Source: Cnuella takakiae (lineage in GTDB: Bacteria > Bacteroidota > Bacteroidia > Chitinophagales > Chitinophagaceae). From it: a DNA stretch of 61,076 bases. The DNA lies in assembly GCF_001953305.1 (NCBI RefSeq), contig NZ_MTFE01000010.1, positions 1,251,426 through 1,312,501 on the forward strand, written 5' to 3'. Of the stretch, positions 10,701 to 18,966 are shown piece by piece; positions within the stretch are counted from its first letter, which is position 1, and every line of letters starts with the position of its first letter. The notes beneath the pieces were generated by a model. The model was given only the letters and a program-made list of their open reading frames with translations. It was not told the DNA's origin and did no database searches. A program made the position numbers and the translations under genes.

Positions 10701-10877
10701 GTGGCCAACAGCGGCAATTTTGCGCCCAGCAAGCAGGTACGTGATGTGTATACCGACCTTGCCCGCCAGATAGACGCTGAACTGGCCAAACTGGAAGCCA
10801 TCAGGAAAAACGGCCTGCCGGAGTTGAATAAAAGAATCCGGGAGGCGCAGGTGCCACTCATCGGCACCACAGATTAG
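7761..10877 (+). CDS. Exported sortilin/VPS10-like BNR-repeat protein
   Basis: Secreted 1038-aa protein with a signal peptide (MRKLLLLLAMSGSLLAGAQ) that sets the ATG at 7761 over the one at 7710. The body to about residue 740 holds many Asp-box/BNR repeats of a propeller (TTDAGTTWKN, SADGGRTWKN, TTDGGKTWKR, STDGGESWKN, SRDGGKSWNN). The C-terminal about 300 residues form a beta-sandwich region (GAPDS..VSMSILDKEGKL type) followed by a helical tail. Usually annotated in Bacteroidota as VPS10 domain protein or glycosyl hydrolase; no catalytic residues are evident, so hydrolase activity is not claimed. A binding or scaffold role is equally possible. Confidence 0.85.
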   Translation: MRKLLLLLAMSGSLLAGAQKKAPVPAASEPLYTSLKYRLVGPFRGGRSAAVAGSYTDKNTFYFGATGGGVWKTTDAGTTWKNISDKYFGSSIGAVAVAPSDEAVLYVGEGENTMRGNVSEGLGGVWRSADGGRTWKNVGLKDGRHIIRLVVHPRDPNTVWAGVMGHLFGPNEERGVYKTTDGGKTWKRTLYVNNQTGVSDLVMEPGNPDVWYAGTWRLIRTPYSLESGGEGSGLWKSTDGGESWKNITASKGLPKGVWGIVGVAVAPSNPDKVYALVENAAGGLFASADGGETWNLASADNNIRQRAWYYTKVYVDPKNENLVYAPNVGFMRSRDGGKTFQNINTPHSDHHDLWIDPKDGSRMIVADDGGAQVSFNGGDSWSTMMNQPTSQLYRLSTDNAFPYRILAAQQDNSTLRIRHRSLGRAITESDWEETAGAESGYVVADPTNPDIVYGGNYGGYLSRLDHKTGENRAVSVWPDNPMGAGADVLKYRFQWNFPIFFSPHNPKKLYAAGNHLFASENEGQSWTELSPDLTTNDKSKQGPSGGPITKDNTSVEYYSTVFTALESAQEKDLLWTGSDDGLIHVSRDGGKSWNNVTPAGVPKWMMWNSLETDPFKKGALYAVGTRYKLDDYTPYIYKTEDYGKTWKLLTNGIDKMHFTRVMRADPKRAGLLYAGTEFGMYISYNDGASWQPFQLNLPVTPITDLHIKENDLIVATQGRAIWILDDLGVLQQIDPVVSAKNLHVFAPKETYRVAAPLFAQNFGTPVAAGTNPPAGAAFRFYLKEAPDSLKVSMSILDKEGKLVKTYSTDAKEAANKLDVRKGMNTAAWNLRYPEADRIEGMILWNGVPGAIVAPPGNYTARFRAGKDSADVPFVVKADPNYKTTQAEYDDQFRFLWAAREKFNATQKAIKDIRTLRSQMAEFTGRAAKDSAAKPVKVLADSLSKQLTAIEETLYQTKAKSGQDVLNYPIRLNDKLAGVFDVANSGNFAPSKQVRDVYTDLARQIDAELAKLEAIRKNGLPELNKRIREAQVPLIGTTD

Positions 10878-10881
10878 TTTA

Positions 10882-11107
10882 ATTTGAAATGATTTGTATG
10901 AGTCTTTAGCCTCGGTTTTGCTTATTTTGAAGTGATTAGTAGGTTACTGGAATGCAACGAACCAGCCAAGTTTCTGGAAAATTGGAAAATACAGTGAGCT
11001 ATTCAGCAACAGACGGATAACCTTGGCTCGTTTTTCCTTTTGAAAAGTCAGCCCTTCTGTATGCCTGGAAGCTTTGTGGCCTGTGGGTCATACAAATCAT
11101 TTCAAAT
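10882..11107. repeat. 226-bp element bounded by perfect 20-bp inverted repeats
   Basis: Arms 10882-10901 and 11088-11107 (ATTTGAAATGATTTGTATGA and its exact complement) enclose about 186 bp without an ORF. Inside, AGCCAAG and CTTGGCT form a second inverted pair. Right of the element the word TCATACAAATC is repeated (11088-11098 and 11107-11117). This resembles a small non-autonomous element; no clear target duplication was found. Confidence 0.6.
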
Positions 11108-11127
11108 CATACAAATCTGCGGTTCCT

Positions 11128-11135
11128 TATATTTG
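11128..11135 (+). promoter_or_regulatory. Candidate TAnnTTTG element of the LytTR regulator
   Basis: TATATTTG, 23 bases ahead of the ATG at 11159, fits the Bacteroidota -7 consensus. The -33 element is not clear. Confidence 0.4.
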
Positions 11136-11158
11136 TTTGAAACACCCTTACGCACAAC

Positions 11159-11857
11159 ATGAAGTGTTTGATTATTGACGATAACAAGATGGCCCGCATG
11201 GCCATGAGGCAGCTGGTGAGCCAGGTGCAGAGCCTGGAGTTGGTGGCGGAGTGCAGCGATGCCATTGAAGCGTATAACCAGTTGACCCGTGAACCCATCG
11301 ACCTGCTGCTGCTGGACATTGAAATGCCGGACATGACCGGTATTGAACTGACCAAGAAGCTGGGCCCCAATAACCGTCCCCTCATCATTTTTACCACTGC
11401 AAAAACCGATTATGCCGTGGAGGCCTTCGAGCTCAATGTGGTGGATTACCTGGTGAAACCCGTTACCCTTGCCCGCTTTCTGCAGGCACTGGAAAGGGCC
11501 AAGGAGGCAACGGAGAGCAAGCGCCAGGATGTTAAGATCGAGGCCCAGGAGTTTGTATTTGTAAAGGACAACGGTGTGCTTAAAAAGCTGAACGTGGACG
11601 ATATCCTTTTCCTGGAAGCCATGGGCGACTATGTAAAAGTGCATACCGGCCAGAAGTTTCACGTGCTCCACTCCACGCTCAAGGCCATTGAAGAAAAGCT
11701 GCCTGCCGCCAAGTTCCTGCGGGTGCACCGCAGCTATATCGTGGCACTCAACAAGATCGACTATATCCAGGACGGCTCCATCTATATTGGCAAAGCTTCC
11801 GTGCCCCTGGCCGAAACCTATAAGGTAATGCTGAACAAGCGGCTCAACATGCTATGA
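11159..11857 (+). CDS. LytTR-family response regulator
   Basis: Two-domain regulator of 232 aa. The receiver domain (1-115) has the acidic pair D8/D9 in IIDDN, the phospho-acceptor D53 in LLLLDIEMPDMTG, the T in FTTAKTDYAVEAF and the lysine in YLVKPV. The C-terminal LytTR DNA-binding domain (about 135-232) has VKDNGVLKKLNVDDILFLEA, GDYVKVHT and FLRVHRSYIVALNKID. Partner kinases of this class are usually LytS-type; none is adjacent, so the gene is an orphan here. It is followed by a strong terminator, so it is monocistronic. Confidence 0.93.
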   Translation: MKCLIIDDNKMARMAMRQLVSQVQSLELVAECSDAIEAYNQLTREPIDLLLLDIEMPDMTGIELTKKLGPNNRPLIIFTTAKTDYAVEAFELNVVDYLVKPVTLARFLQALERAKEATESKRQDVKIEAQEFVFVKDNGVLKKLNVDDILFLEAMGDYVKVHTGQKFHVLHSTLKAIEEKLPAAKFLRVHRSYIVALNKIDYIQDGSIYIGKASVPLAETYKVMLNKRLNML

Positions 11858-11883
11858 GCCTTCGCCAACACGTTATTTTGAAC

Positions 11884-11918
11884 AATAGCCCCTGTCCGAA
11901 AGGCAGGGGCTATTTGTT
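11884..11918 (+). terminator. Intrinsic terminator of the LytTR regulator
   Basis: Arms 11884-11894 and 11904-11914 form an 11-bp perfect stem (AATAGCCCCTG) around TCCGAAAGG, followed by TTGTTTG, 27 bases after the stop codon. Confidence 0.85.
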
Positions 11919-12080
11919 TGTAAATGATTTTTATGGTCATATGTGCATGTGAGCTAATGCGTTGCGCCTCCTGCCGAAACAGGTGTTTTGAGGTTATCCT
12001 GCCCACCGTAGCAAAACACCCCTTCACCGAAGCAATACTTTGCTTAAGCTAATATGCCCCATAATGGAAAATTGACTTTT

Positions 12081-12088
12081 TACTTTTG
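12081..12088 (+). promoter_or_regulatory. Candidate TAnnTTTG element of the small membrane protein
   Basis: TACTTTTG, 48 bases upstream of the ATG at 12137. The preceding stretch holds an inverted pair GGTGTTTTG (11982-11990) / CAAAACACC (12012-12020). Confidence 0.35.
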
Positions 12089-12136
12089 TGTGGTATCGCC
12101 CGGTGCTTATTAGCAAAAGGCAGGGCGGTTAAAAAA

Positions 12137-12325
12137 ATGTCGAAAAAGCGGGTTATATTATTTTTTGCCTCCATCGTTTTGCTCATCATCTCGGAGTACC
12201 TGCTACTCAACGGGTTGATGGTAAACGGCAGCGCATTTTTGCTGGTTGGCAGTTCCGCAGGTCTCCTCACCAGCGTATTCTTTATCATTCGTTTTTTCAA
12301 CGAGTGGCGCAACTCGCTTAAATAA
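12137..12325 (+). CDS. Small membrane protein, two predicted transmembrane segments
   Basis: A 62-aa ORF starting MSKKRVILFFASIVLLIISE, with one hydrophobic helix at about residues 6-24 and a second at about 30-50 (FLLVGSSAGLLTSVFFII), and a charged tail RFFNEWRNSLK. The in-frame ATG at 12086 would add 17 unlikely residues. No family recognised. It lies between a terminated regulator gene and a hybrid kinase, with its own promoter-like element. Reality of the gene is likely but not certain. Confidence 0.55.
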   Translation: MSKKRVILFFASIVLLIISEYLLLNGLMVNGSAFLLVGSSAGLLTSVFFIIRFFNEWRNSLK

Positions 12326-12483
12326 CTGCTGCCCGGTTCGTATTTATACGCTATAAGCCCATGCATTCAGTCGTAGGGTTACGATTGTGCAGGTTGATAA
12401 TTCCTAAATTTTTCTATATGTGTTCTTATTCAGCCTATTAAAGCGGCGGAGGGCTTGTTTTTTGTACTTTAGTACGGACGAAG

Positions 12484-14691
12484 ATGAAGAAAGGGCCCTT
12501 AATAACCATCGCTTTAGTAGGCTTCCTGTTGGGTGTTGTACTCATTGTTTTTCTCCAGGTAGTATCGGGGAACAATATCAACCGGCTGATACAGGGAAAT
12601 AATAAACTGCTTACCGAGCTGCAGATCCAGCGCGACCTGCATGCCATCGAATCCGGTATGCTCGGCTTTGAAAGTGATATCCGTGGCGCCGTTATATCGG
12701 GCAACAACCGGTTTTTACCGCAAATAGAAGCGGAAATAGTCAGCACCGGCAAAAATGTGGAAACCCTCTCCCGCAGTTTGCACACAGCCAACAGCAATGA
12801 CGAGGTAAAGGAGCTGAACCAGCTGGTATCCGAAAAGATCCGTTTCAGCCGCCGCATACTACAGGCTTACCGCACGGGCGGCAAAACCGAAGCCGAAGCC
12901 ATCATCAACACATTCAGGGGTAAGGAACTGCGCGACAGCATCATGCTGGTGCTCGATCACATGCACCAGTCGCACCGTGCCGAAACGGCAACCATAACCA
13001 GGCAGTTTGAAAGAAGTGGACAGCAGGCACGCACCTGGGGTTTTGTGCTGGCAGTAATTGCCTGCAGCCTGGTGGTGATCGCCTTCTGGTACATTGTAAA
13101 CCAAAGCCAGCAGCAGCAGCGCATCATCCGTTCGCTCAACGAGTCGGAACGCAAGATCAAGGAAGCCGCGCAGATGAAAGAACAATTTATGGCCAATATG
13201 AGCCATGAAATACGTACCCCCATGAATGCCATCATCGGGTTTACCAACCTGCTGCGGCGCACCCAGCTGGAGCCTACCCAGCGGGAGTATGTACAAAACA
13301 TCCATTCTGCCGGCGACAACCTGCTGGCCCTGATCAACGATATCCTGGACCTCAGTAAGATAGAAGCGGGCATGATGCAGCTGGAGGAAACCCGTTTTTC
13401 CATCCGCAGCCTTACGGCTTCGGTGGGCGCCATGTTTGCCGAAAAAGTGGCGGAAAAAAGGCTGGAATACGCCAGCCATGTGGCCGCTGATGTGCCCGAC
13501 ATCCTCAGCGGTGATGCCGTGCGGCTTACGCAGGTGCTGGTAAACCTGATAGGCAATGCCGTGAAGTTTACGCCCGGCGGTATCATTGAGCTGCGGGTAG
13601 AACGCCGTTATGAAACGCCCACAATGGTGGGTTTGCGCATACTGGTAACCGATACCGGCATAGGTATTGAAACCGAAAAACTCCATTCCATCTTCGACCG
13701 TTTTCAGCAGGCCGAAGCGGATACCACCCGGCGCTATGGCGGTACGGGCCTTGGCCTGAGCATTGTGCGGCAACTGGTGGAGCTGCAGGGTGGCAGCATC
13801 GACGTGCAAAGCCAGGAAGGGCAGGGTTCGGTATTTACCGTCAATATCGATTACCGCATCCCCGACCTGTCGGAGGTGAGCTCGGCATCGGTGATGCAGG
13901 AAGTGGCCGTTATTGAACCCGGCTCCATACAGGTGCTGGTGGCCGAAGACAATAACATGAACCAGCAACTGATCCGTCACCTGATGCGCAACTGGGGCTT
14001 TGGCTGCACCATCGTTGCCAATGGTGCGGAAGCAGTGGCCGAACTGAAAAAAAAGAGCTACCTGCTGGTGCTGATGGATATACAAATGCCCGAGATGGAT
14101 GGCTATATAACGACATCGGTCATACGAAACGAGCTGAAGCTGGATATTCCCATCATTGCCATGACGGCGCATGCCATGATGGGCGAGAAGGAAAAATGCC
14201 TGCAACTGGGTATGAACGATTACCTGAGCAAACCCATCCGCGAAAATGATCTGTATAACCTGATAGCGCAGTATGCGCAGCTGCAGGTGCGCAGTGAAGC
14301 GGAGCAGGGCAGGGCCTTTGCCGGCAATAACCACCTGGAGTACGTGAACCTCGAATACCTGCACCAGCTTTCGGGCAACGATCCGAAGTTTGAACGAGAG
14401 ATGATGGAGCAGTTTATGATACAGGCCAGGGCCGAACTGACCGCGCTTGATGCAGCCTTTGCCGGCGCCGACCTGCTACAGGTGAGAAGTATTGCCCATA
14501 GCCTGAAGAGCACCATGGGTTATATGGGTCTTACCGACCTGGTAGGGCCCGATTTGTCGGCTATTGAAAAGGCAGGTAAAGAAGGCGATGTGGCAGCCAT
14601 ACCGGCACCCTTAAGCAGGGTGCGGGAGCTGGCAGATAAAACGCTTATAGAAGTTTCCGAACTATTACTACAAGGTGAAAAGGGAGACTAA
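12484..14691 (+). CDS. Membrane hybrid histidine kinase with receiver and phosphotransfer domains
   Basis: A 735-aa phosphorelay protein. TM1 about 6-26 and TM2 about 180-203 flank a helical CHASE3-like periplasmic sensor. HisKA follows with MSHEIRTPMNAIIGF (phospho-His 241), then a HATPase domain with DTGIGIETEKL and GGTGLGLSIV. A receiver domain has VLVAEDNNMN, the phospho-acceptor D532 in LMDIQMPEMDG and LSKPI. The C-terminal HPt domain has IAHSLKSTMGYMG with H672. All four catalytic modules look intact, so the protein can carry out a full His-Asp-His relay; the final response regulator is not adjacent. The ligand sensed is unknown. Confidence 0.92.
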   Translation: MKKGPLITIALVGFLLGVVLIVFLQVVSGNNINRLIQGNNKLLTELQIQRDLHAIESGMLGFESDIRGAVISGNNRFLPQIEAEIVSTGKNVETLSRSLHTANSNDEVKELNQLVSEKIRFSRRILQAYRTGGKTEAEAIINTFRGKELRDSIMLVLDHMHQSHRAETATITRQFERSGQQARTWGFVLAVIACSLVVIAFWYIVNQSQQQQRIIRSLNESERKIKEAAQMKEQFMANMSHEIRTPMNAIIGFTNLLRRTQLEPTQREYVQNIHSAGDNLLALINDILDLSKIEAGMMQLEETRFSIRSLTASVGAMFAEKVAEKRLEYASHVAADVPDILSGDAVRLTQVLVNLIGNAVKFTPGGIIELRVERRYETPTMVGLRILVTDTGIGIETEKLHSIFDRFQQAEADTTRRYGGTGLGLSIVRQLVELQGGSIDVQSQEGQGSVFTVNIDYRIPDLSEVSSASVMQEVAVIEPGSIQVLVAEDNNMNQQLIRHLMRNWGFGCTIVANGAEAVAELKKKSYLLVLMDIQMPEMDGYITTSVIRNELKLDIPIIAMTAHAMMGEKEKCLQLGMNDYLSKPIRENDLYNLIAQYAQLQVRSEAEQGRAFAGNNHLEYVNLEYLHQLSGNDPKFEREMMEQFMIQARAELTALDAAFAGADLLQVRSIAHSLKSTMGYMGLTDLVGPDLSAIEKAGKEGDVAAIPAPLSRVRELADKTLIEVSELLLQGEKGD

Positions 14692-14901
14692 AATATCTTT
14701 GAAGTCGTGAGGGGGGCTGGTATCCGCAAGGGGTATCTTCACCGAGAAAAAAACCCCTTTCACCGAAACAAAACAATACAGGCAAAATGCCCGTATTACT
14801 TTTACTCTGTCAACGGAACGAAACGAACACCGGCTGACAAACAACAAAAGATTCTTCTGAACTACAGATAAACGACTTGGTTTCGTATGGTTAAGGGTGA
14901 A

Positions 14902-14932
14902 GCCCTGCTATTCTTGGCAGGGCAATTTTTTT
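14902..14932 (+). terminator. Intrinsic terminator
   Basis: Arms GCCCTGC (14902-14908) and GCAGGGC (14917-14923), followed by AATTTTTTT. It lies 210 bases after the hybrid kinase, which is far for that gene and may end a separate untranslated transcript. Confidence 0.65.
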
Positions 14933-15000
14933 ACCCACCATCGAGCAATCCACACCTCTTTGCTGCCCGTTAACATGGAAGCAATGTCCTAATCAATGAC

Positions 15001-15027
15001 GCATCCTGTTTCTACAGGATGCTTTTC
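15001..15027 (+). terminator. Second hairpin terminator
   Basis: Perfect 9-bp stem GCATCCTGT/ACAGGATGC (15001-15009, 15014-15022) with a 4-base loop and a TTTTC tail. Confidence 0.65.
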
Positions 15028-15256
15028 TTCCAGAGAGCAAAAAGCCAATAAGTTAATGTGCTAATGTGATAATTAGCTAATGTGCTAAAAAGGCAGTTGG
15101 TCAATATTTGAGAACCTACCACGCTTAACTATTTCTATCTCTCAGTTTTCCAATCCCTAATCCCCAATACCCCAATCACCAATCACCAATCACCAATCAC
15201 CAATCACTAATCACCGATCACTAATACCCAATACCCAATTCCCAACCCCCGCGCCC

Positions 15257-15264
15257 TAACTTTG
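15257..15264 (+). promoter_or_regulatory. Candidate TAnnTTTG element abutting the trmD start
   Basis: TAACTTTG ends four bases before the trmD ATG. If it is the -7 element, transcription would begin at or next to the start codon, giving a leaderless or nearly leaderless mRNA. Confidence 0.45.
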
Positions 15265-15268
15265 CGCC

Positions 15269-15952
15269 ATGCGCATAGATATCATCAGTGTAGTACCCGA
15301 GCTGCTGGAAAGCCCCCTGCAACATTCCATTATGAAACGTGCCCAAACCAAGGGACTGCTGGAAGTACAGGTGCACCACCTGCGGCAATGGGCGGTAAAT
15401 GAGTATGGACAGGTGGATGACTACCAGTATGGCGGCGGAGCCGGAATGGTGATGATGTGCGAACCCCTGGCAAAGGCCCTCGACCAGCTGATGGCCGAAC
15501 GCAGGTACGATGAGATCATTTACCTCACGCCCGATGGCGCCACCCTCAGCCAGGGCATGGCCAACAGCCTGTCGCTGAAGGAAAACCTGATCATGATCTG
15601 CGGTCACTACAAAGGCATTGACGACCGCATCCGCCAGCACTATATCACCAAAGAGATTTCCATCGGCGACTATGTGCTCAGCGGTGGCGAACTGGCTGCC
15701 GCCGTGCTGGTAGATGCCATCGGCCGCCTGCTGCCCGGTGTACTCAACGACGAAACTTCGGCGCTGTTCGACTCTTTCCAGGACAACCTGCTGGCGCCGC
15801 CTGTATACACCCGTCCCGCCGACTTCAGGGGCTGGAAGGTGCCCGATGTGCTGCTGAGCGGCGACCCCAAAAAAGTAGAAGACTGGCGCTACGAACAAGC
15901 GCTTAGGCGTACCCGTGAGCGCCGCCCCGACCTGCTGCAGGATGAAGGGTAG
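15269..15952 (+). CDS. trmD: tRNA (guanine37-N1)-methyltransferase
   Basis: SPOUT-family enzyme making m1G37 in tRNA, which prevents +1 frameshifting; cytoplasmic, 227 aa, normal length. Motifs: [17 protein letters not shown] at the N-terminus, [13 protein letters not shown], the SAM/trefoil-knot segments [15 protein letters not shown] and [21 protein letters not shown], and the C-terminal [13 protein letters not shown]. In many bacteria trmD sits with rpsP and rimM; here rpsP-rimM lie 40 kb away, so the operon is split. Confidence 0.97.
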   Translation: MRIDIISVVPELLESPLQHSIMKRAQTKGLLEVQVHHLRQWAVNEYGQVDDYQYGGGAGMVMMCEPLAKALDQLMAERRYDEIIYLTPDGATLSQGMANSLSLKENLIMICGHYKGIDDRIRQHYITKEISIGDYVLSGGELAAAVLVDAIGRLLPGVLNDETSALFDSFQDNLLAPPVYTRPADFRGWKVPDVLLSGDPKKVEDWRYEQALRRTRERRPDLLQDEG

Positions 15953-16134
15953 GAGCAACTGAGGCAGCGGTTGGCTATTGGTTTTTTAGCTGTTGGCCTG
16001 TGTACTGGCTTTGCTTTCATTACCTACAGCAGGCACTTCGTTGTTTGTTGTGCATGGTCTATCATTCGCGGTCGCTCTATCTTTCCGCATTCCGCCACAA
16101 TTTTGCAGACAAGTTCTAACTTGCCTGTATCGCT

Positions 16135-18798
16135 ATGACCTCACACGAAGCCCTGAATCCTACGACGCTGGCCACCCTGCTGGACCAACTACCTGATGCC
16201 GTACTATGGTTGCAGGTTATTACGCATCCACATGGCCATATTGAAGACCTGGAACTGCTTTTTGCAAACCAATCGGCACAGGAGCTGCTGGGAGTTTCCA
16301 AAGCGGAATTGCCCGGCTTGCATTTGCTGCGCGACCGGTTGCCGCTGGAGCCCTCAGGCGCCCTGTTGCAGTATGGTGCTGCAGCTTTAGCCGAAAACAA
16401 AACCATCGCAGCGCAATTGCAATACGCGGGCACGCCCTGCAGCATACTGGTAAAACCGTACGCGGGAGGCCTGTTGTGCAGCATGCGTACGGTGCCGGTA
16501 CCAACGGAGCAGGCTGCCGGGGATATGAGCCAGCTTCGTTCCCTGAAGTGGATGATCGACCATTCGCCCATTGGCATGGTGCTGTACGAGGCGCAACGTG
16601 ATGATGCCGGCGCAATCTCCGATTTTGTAGTAAAGCTGTACAACCGCCGCAGCAACGAGCTGGTGGGTATCAGTGAAGCGCAACGAAAGTCCTATACTTT
16701 CCGGCAGGTGCTGGAACTACTGGGTATCGGCCATGTTTTTCAATACTATGTTGAGATCGTGGAAACCGGCGCCCTGCTACAGGTAGAGCAGTTCATTCCT
16801 GCCAGCAACAAGTGGCTGTTTATTTCCACCCTCAAACTGGAAGACGGCTTCCTGGTGATGCATACCGACATCTCCGAACTCAAGCGCTCGCAGCAGGCCC
16901 TGCAGGATCAAAGCAATTACCTGAACAGTATCCTCAACGCATCGCTCAATGCCGTGGTGGTGATGGAGGCCGTGCAGGATGAAGAGGGAGGAATCATTGA
17001 TTTTGTTTACCGCCAGGTAAATACCAGCTTCCTGAATTTTGTGCGCAAAACGGAAGCCGAAGTGCTGCACCAGCGCATGCTGAGCACCTTTCCAAGTACC
17101 GCAAGCTCGGGCATCTTCGATGTGTACCGCGACGTAGTGGAAACCGGCTCGTCCAGCCACGTGGAACTGCCTTATACCACGCCCGATAAAGAATACTGGC
17201 TCGACCTGCGGATAGCGCCCCTGGAGTCCAACCGCATCGTGGGCACTTTTACCGATATCACGCCCCGCAAGGAAGCCTTCCGCCAGATGGAGCGCCAGAA
17301 GAAACTGCTGGATAATATCCTCCGCTTTTCCTCCAATGGCATTGCGGTAAGCGAAATCATCCGCGATGCCAGCGGTAAGGTGGTGGATGGCCGCACCCTG
17401 CTGGCCAACGAGGCGGCATCGAAGTTCACGGGCCTTCCGTTGGATATTTACCTTTCCAAAACGGCCACCGAGCTGGACCCCAATATCATCGATTCGGAGT
17501 ACTACAAGGCTTGCATACATACGCTCGATACCGGGCAGCCCATACTTACCCAGTACTTCCTGGAAAGTGCAGGCAAGTGGCTGGAGCTTTCCGTTTCGCG
17601 GATGGACCAGGACCGGCTGATCCACATTTTTACCGATGTTACTTCTATCAAGGAAGCCCAATTGCGGCTGGAGCAAACGGCGGGCGAACTGGAGGCGGTG
17701 TTCAATGCCGCACAGGCGGGCATGTTCACCTTTGCACCCCATTTCGATGATGCCGGGGAACTGGTAGATTTCCGGTTCGTAATGGTCAATCCATCCATAT
17801 CGTCCTATGTACAGCGAAACCCCGAGGAGCTGAAAGGCTGTCTGGGCAGCGAATGGTTTCCCGGCTACCTCACCAACGGCGTTTTTGATATGTACAAGAC
17901 TGCTTACCTATCCGGCCAGCCCGATCGCCGCGAGGTACACTACCACGTGGATGGACACGACAGCTACCTGGATCTGCAATGCGTGCAGGTGGGCAACCAC
18001 CTGCTGGTGTCGTTTACCGACCATACCCCGCTGCGCAAGGTGCAGGCACAGTTGGAGAAAACCGTAGAAGACCTGCAGCGGATGAATGCCAACCTGGAGC
18101 AGTTTGCCTACACGGCTTCGCACGATCTGAAGGAACCCATCCGGAAGATCAACTTCTTTTCGGAGCGCCTGCGCGAACGCCTGGATGGCCGACTGAGCAA
18201 CGAGGAAGGCGACCTGCTCAACCGCATGGAAAAAGCCTGCGAGCGGATGAATACCCTGATCGACGACCTGCTGGAGTATTCGCGCATCAGCAGGGGCGCT
18301 TTCCAGTTGGAAAAAGTAGCCCTCGACGATACCCTGCGCACGGTGATGGAAAACCTGGAACTGCAAATCCAGGAAAGCGGTGCACAGGTAGATGCAGCTG
18401 CGCTGCCCGAACTGAACGGCCACCGCGAGCAGTTGCAACAGCTGTTTCAAAACCTGCTGGAAAATGCCCTCAAATACCGGCACCCCGACCGCAAGCCCCA
18501 ACTAACCATCAGGGTGGTGCAAATGAACGGCAACGATGCGGCACTTGCGGGAAGTGGCGCCAACCCTGCCCGGCAGTATCACCTGCTTTCTTTTGCGGAC
18601 AATGGCATTGGCTTCGAAGCTGCCGATGCGGAACGCATCTTCCAGGTATTTACCCGCCTCCATGGCCGTTCGGAGTATGCCGGTACCGGCGTGGGCCTCT
18701 CCATTGCCCGCAAGGTGGCCGAAAATCACAACGGCTTTATCTGGGCCGAGGGCAGGGAAGGAGCAGGGGCCGTGTTTTGGGTGGGGTTGCCGGTGTGA
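16135..18798 (+). CDS. Soluble multi-PAS sensor histidine kinase
   Basis: An 887-aa kinase without predicted membrane helices, therefore probably cytoplasmic. At least four or five PAS-like modules fill residues 1-635 (repeated features such as GIGHVFQYYVEIVETG, FDVYRDVVETG and FTDIT/FTDVT endings). A linker helix leads to HisKA with ASHDLKEPIRKINFFSERL (phospho-His 663) and a HATPase domain with FADNGIGFEAADAERIFQVF and GTGVGLSIARKV. The class resembles phytochrome-like and bacteriophytochrome-type HisKA kinases of Bacteroidota, but no chromophore-binding residues are evident. No response regulator is adjacent. Confidence 0.88.
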   Translation: MTSHEALNPTTLATLLDQLPDAVLWLQVITHPHGHIEDLELLFANQSAQELLGVSKAELPGLHLLRDRLPLEPSGALLQYGAAALAENKTIAAQLQYAGTPCSILVKPYAGGLLCSMRTVPVPTEQAAGDMSQLRSLKWMIDHSPIGMVLYEAQRDDAGAISDFVVKLYNRRSNELVGISEAQRKSYTFRQVLELLGIGHVFQYYVEIVETGALLQVEQFIPASNKWLFISTLKLEDGFLVMHTDISELKRSQQALQDQSNYLNSILNASLNAVVVMEAVQDEEGGIIDFVYRQVNTSFLNFVRKTEAEVLHQRMLSTFPSTASSGIFDVYRDVVETGSSSHVELPYTTPDKEYWLDLRIAPLESNRIVGTFTDITPRKEAFRQMERQKKLLDNILRFSSNGIAVSEIIRDASGKVVDGRTLLANEAASKFTGLPLDIYLSKTATELDPNIIDSEYYKACIHTLDTGQPILTQYFLESAGKWLELSVSRMDQDRLIHIFTDVTSIKEAQLRLEQTAGELEAVFNAAQAGMFTFAPHFDDAGELVDFRFVMVNPSISSYVQRNPEELKGCLGSEWFPGYLTNGVFDMYKTAYLSGQPDRREVHYHVDGHDSYLDLQCVQVGNHLLVSFTDHTPLRKVQAQLEKTVEDLQRMNANLEQFAYTASHDLKEPIRKINFFSERLRERLDGRLSNEEGDLLNRMEKACERMNTLIDDLLEYSRISRGAFQLEKVALDDTLRTVMENLELQIQESGAQVDAAALPELNGHREQLQQLFQNLLENALKYRHPDRKPQLTIRVVQMNGNDAALAGSGANPARQYHLLSFADNGIGFEAADAERIFQVFTRLHGRSEYAGTGVGLSIARKVAENHNGFIWAEGREGAGAVFWVGLPV

Positions 18799-18966
18799 GG
18801 GAGGCTATGGACGATAGACGATAGACGATAGACGATGGACGATGGGAGAAGGGACGAAGGACAACAGACGACAGACCACATTCAAAAAGGTCCTTTTCGT
18901 TCGTCGTCCGTCGTCCTCGTCGTCAGTGGTTTACCAAGGTCTATCGCCCATCATCCATCGTCCCCC
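18799..18966. repeat. Low-complexity inverted spacer (GACGATAGAC words)
   Basis: Between convergent genes, the left part is a degenerate tandem of GGACGATAGACGATAG words and the right part holds the complementary words (CTATCGCCCATCATCCATCG). The two halves can fold on each other and probably end transcription from both sides. Confidence 0.6.

Larger units (their letters stand above)
14692..15268. other. 577-bp intergenic region with two hairpins and low-complexity words
   Basis: No convincing ORF. It holds two terminator-like hairpins (14902-14932 and 15001-15027) and, from about 15165 to 15240, a degenerate tandem array of CAATCACCAATCAC-type and AATACCCAAT-type words just ahead of trmD. 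The roughly 200 bases before the first hairpin have no ORF and could encode a small RNA, but nothing recognisable was found. Confidence 0.5.

Noticed and set aside
12859-14364. Minus-strand frame of 501 codons opposite the hybrid kinase
   Set aside because: The kinase reading frame has complete HisKA, HATPase, REC and HPt motifs; the antisense frame has none.
14700-14900. Possible small RNA ahead of the 14902 terminator
   Set aside because: No recognisable RNA family, promoter or conserved fold could be identified; noted only as a gap.
15165-15240. Possible CRISPR-like array in CAATCACCAATCAC words
   Set aside because: Units are contiguous and degenerate with no unique spacers; it is a low-complexity tandem like other spacers in this genome.
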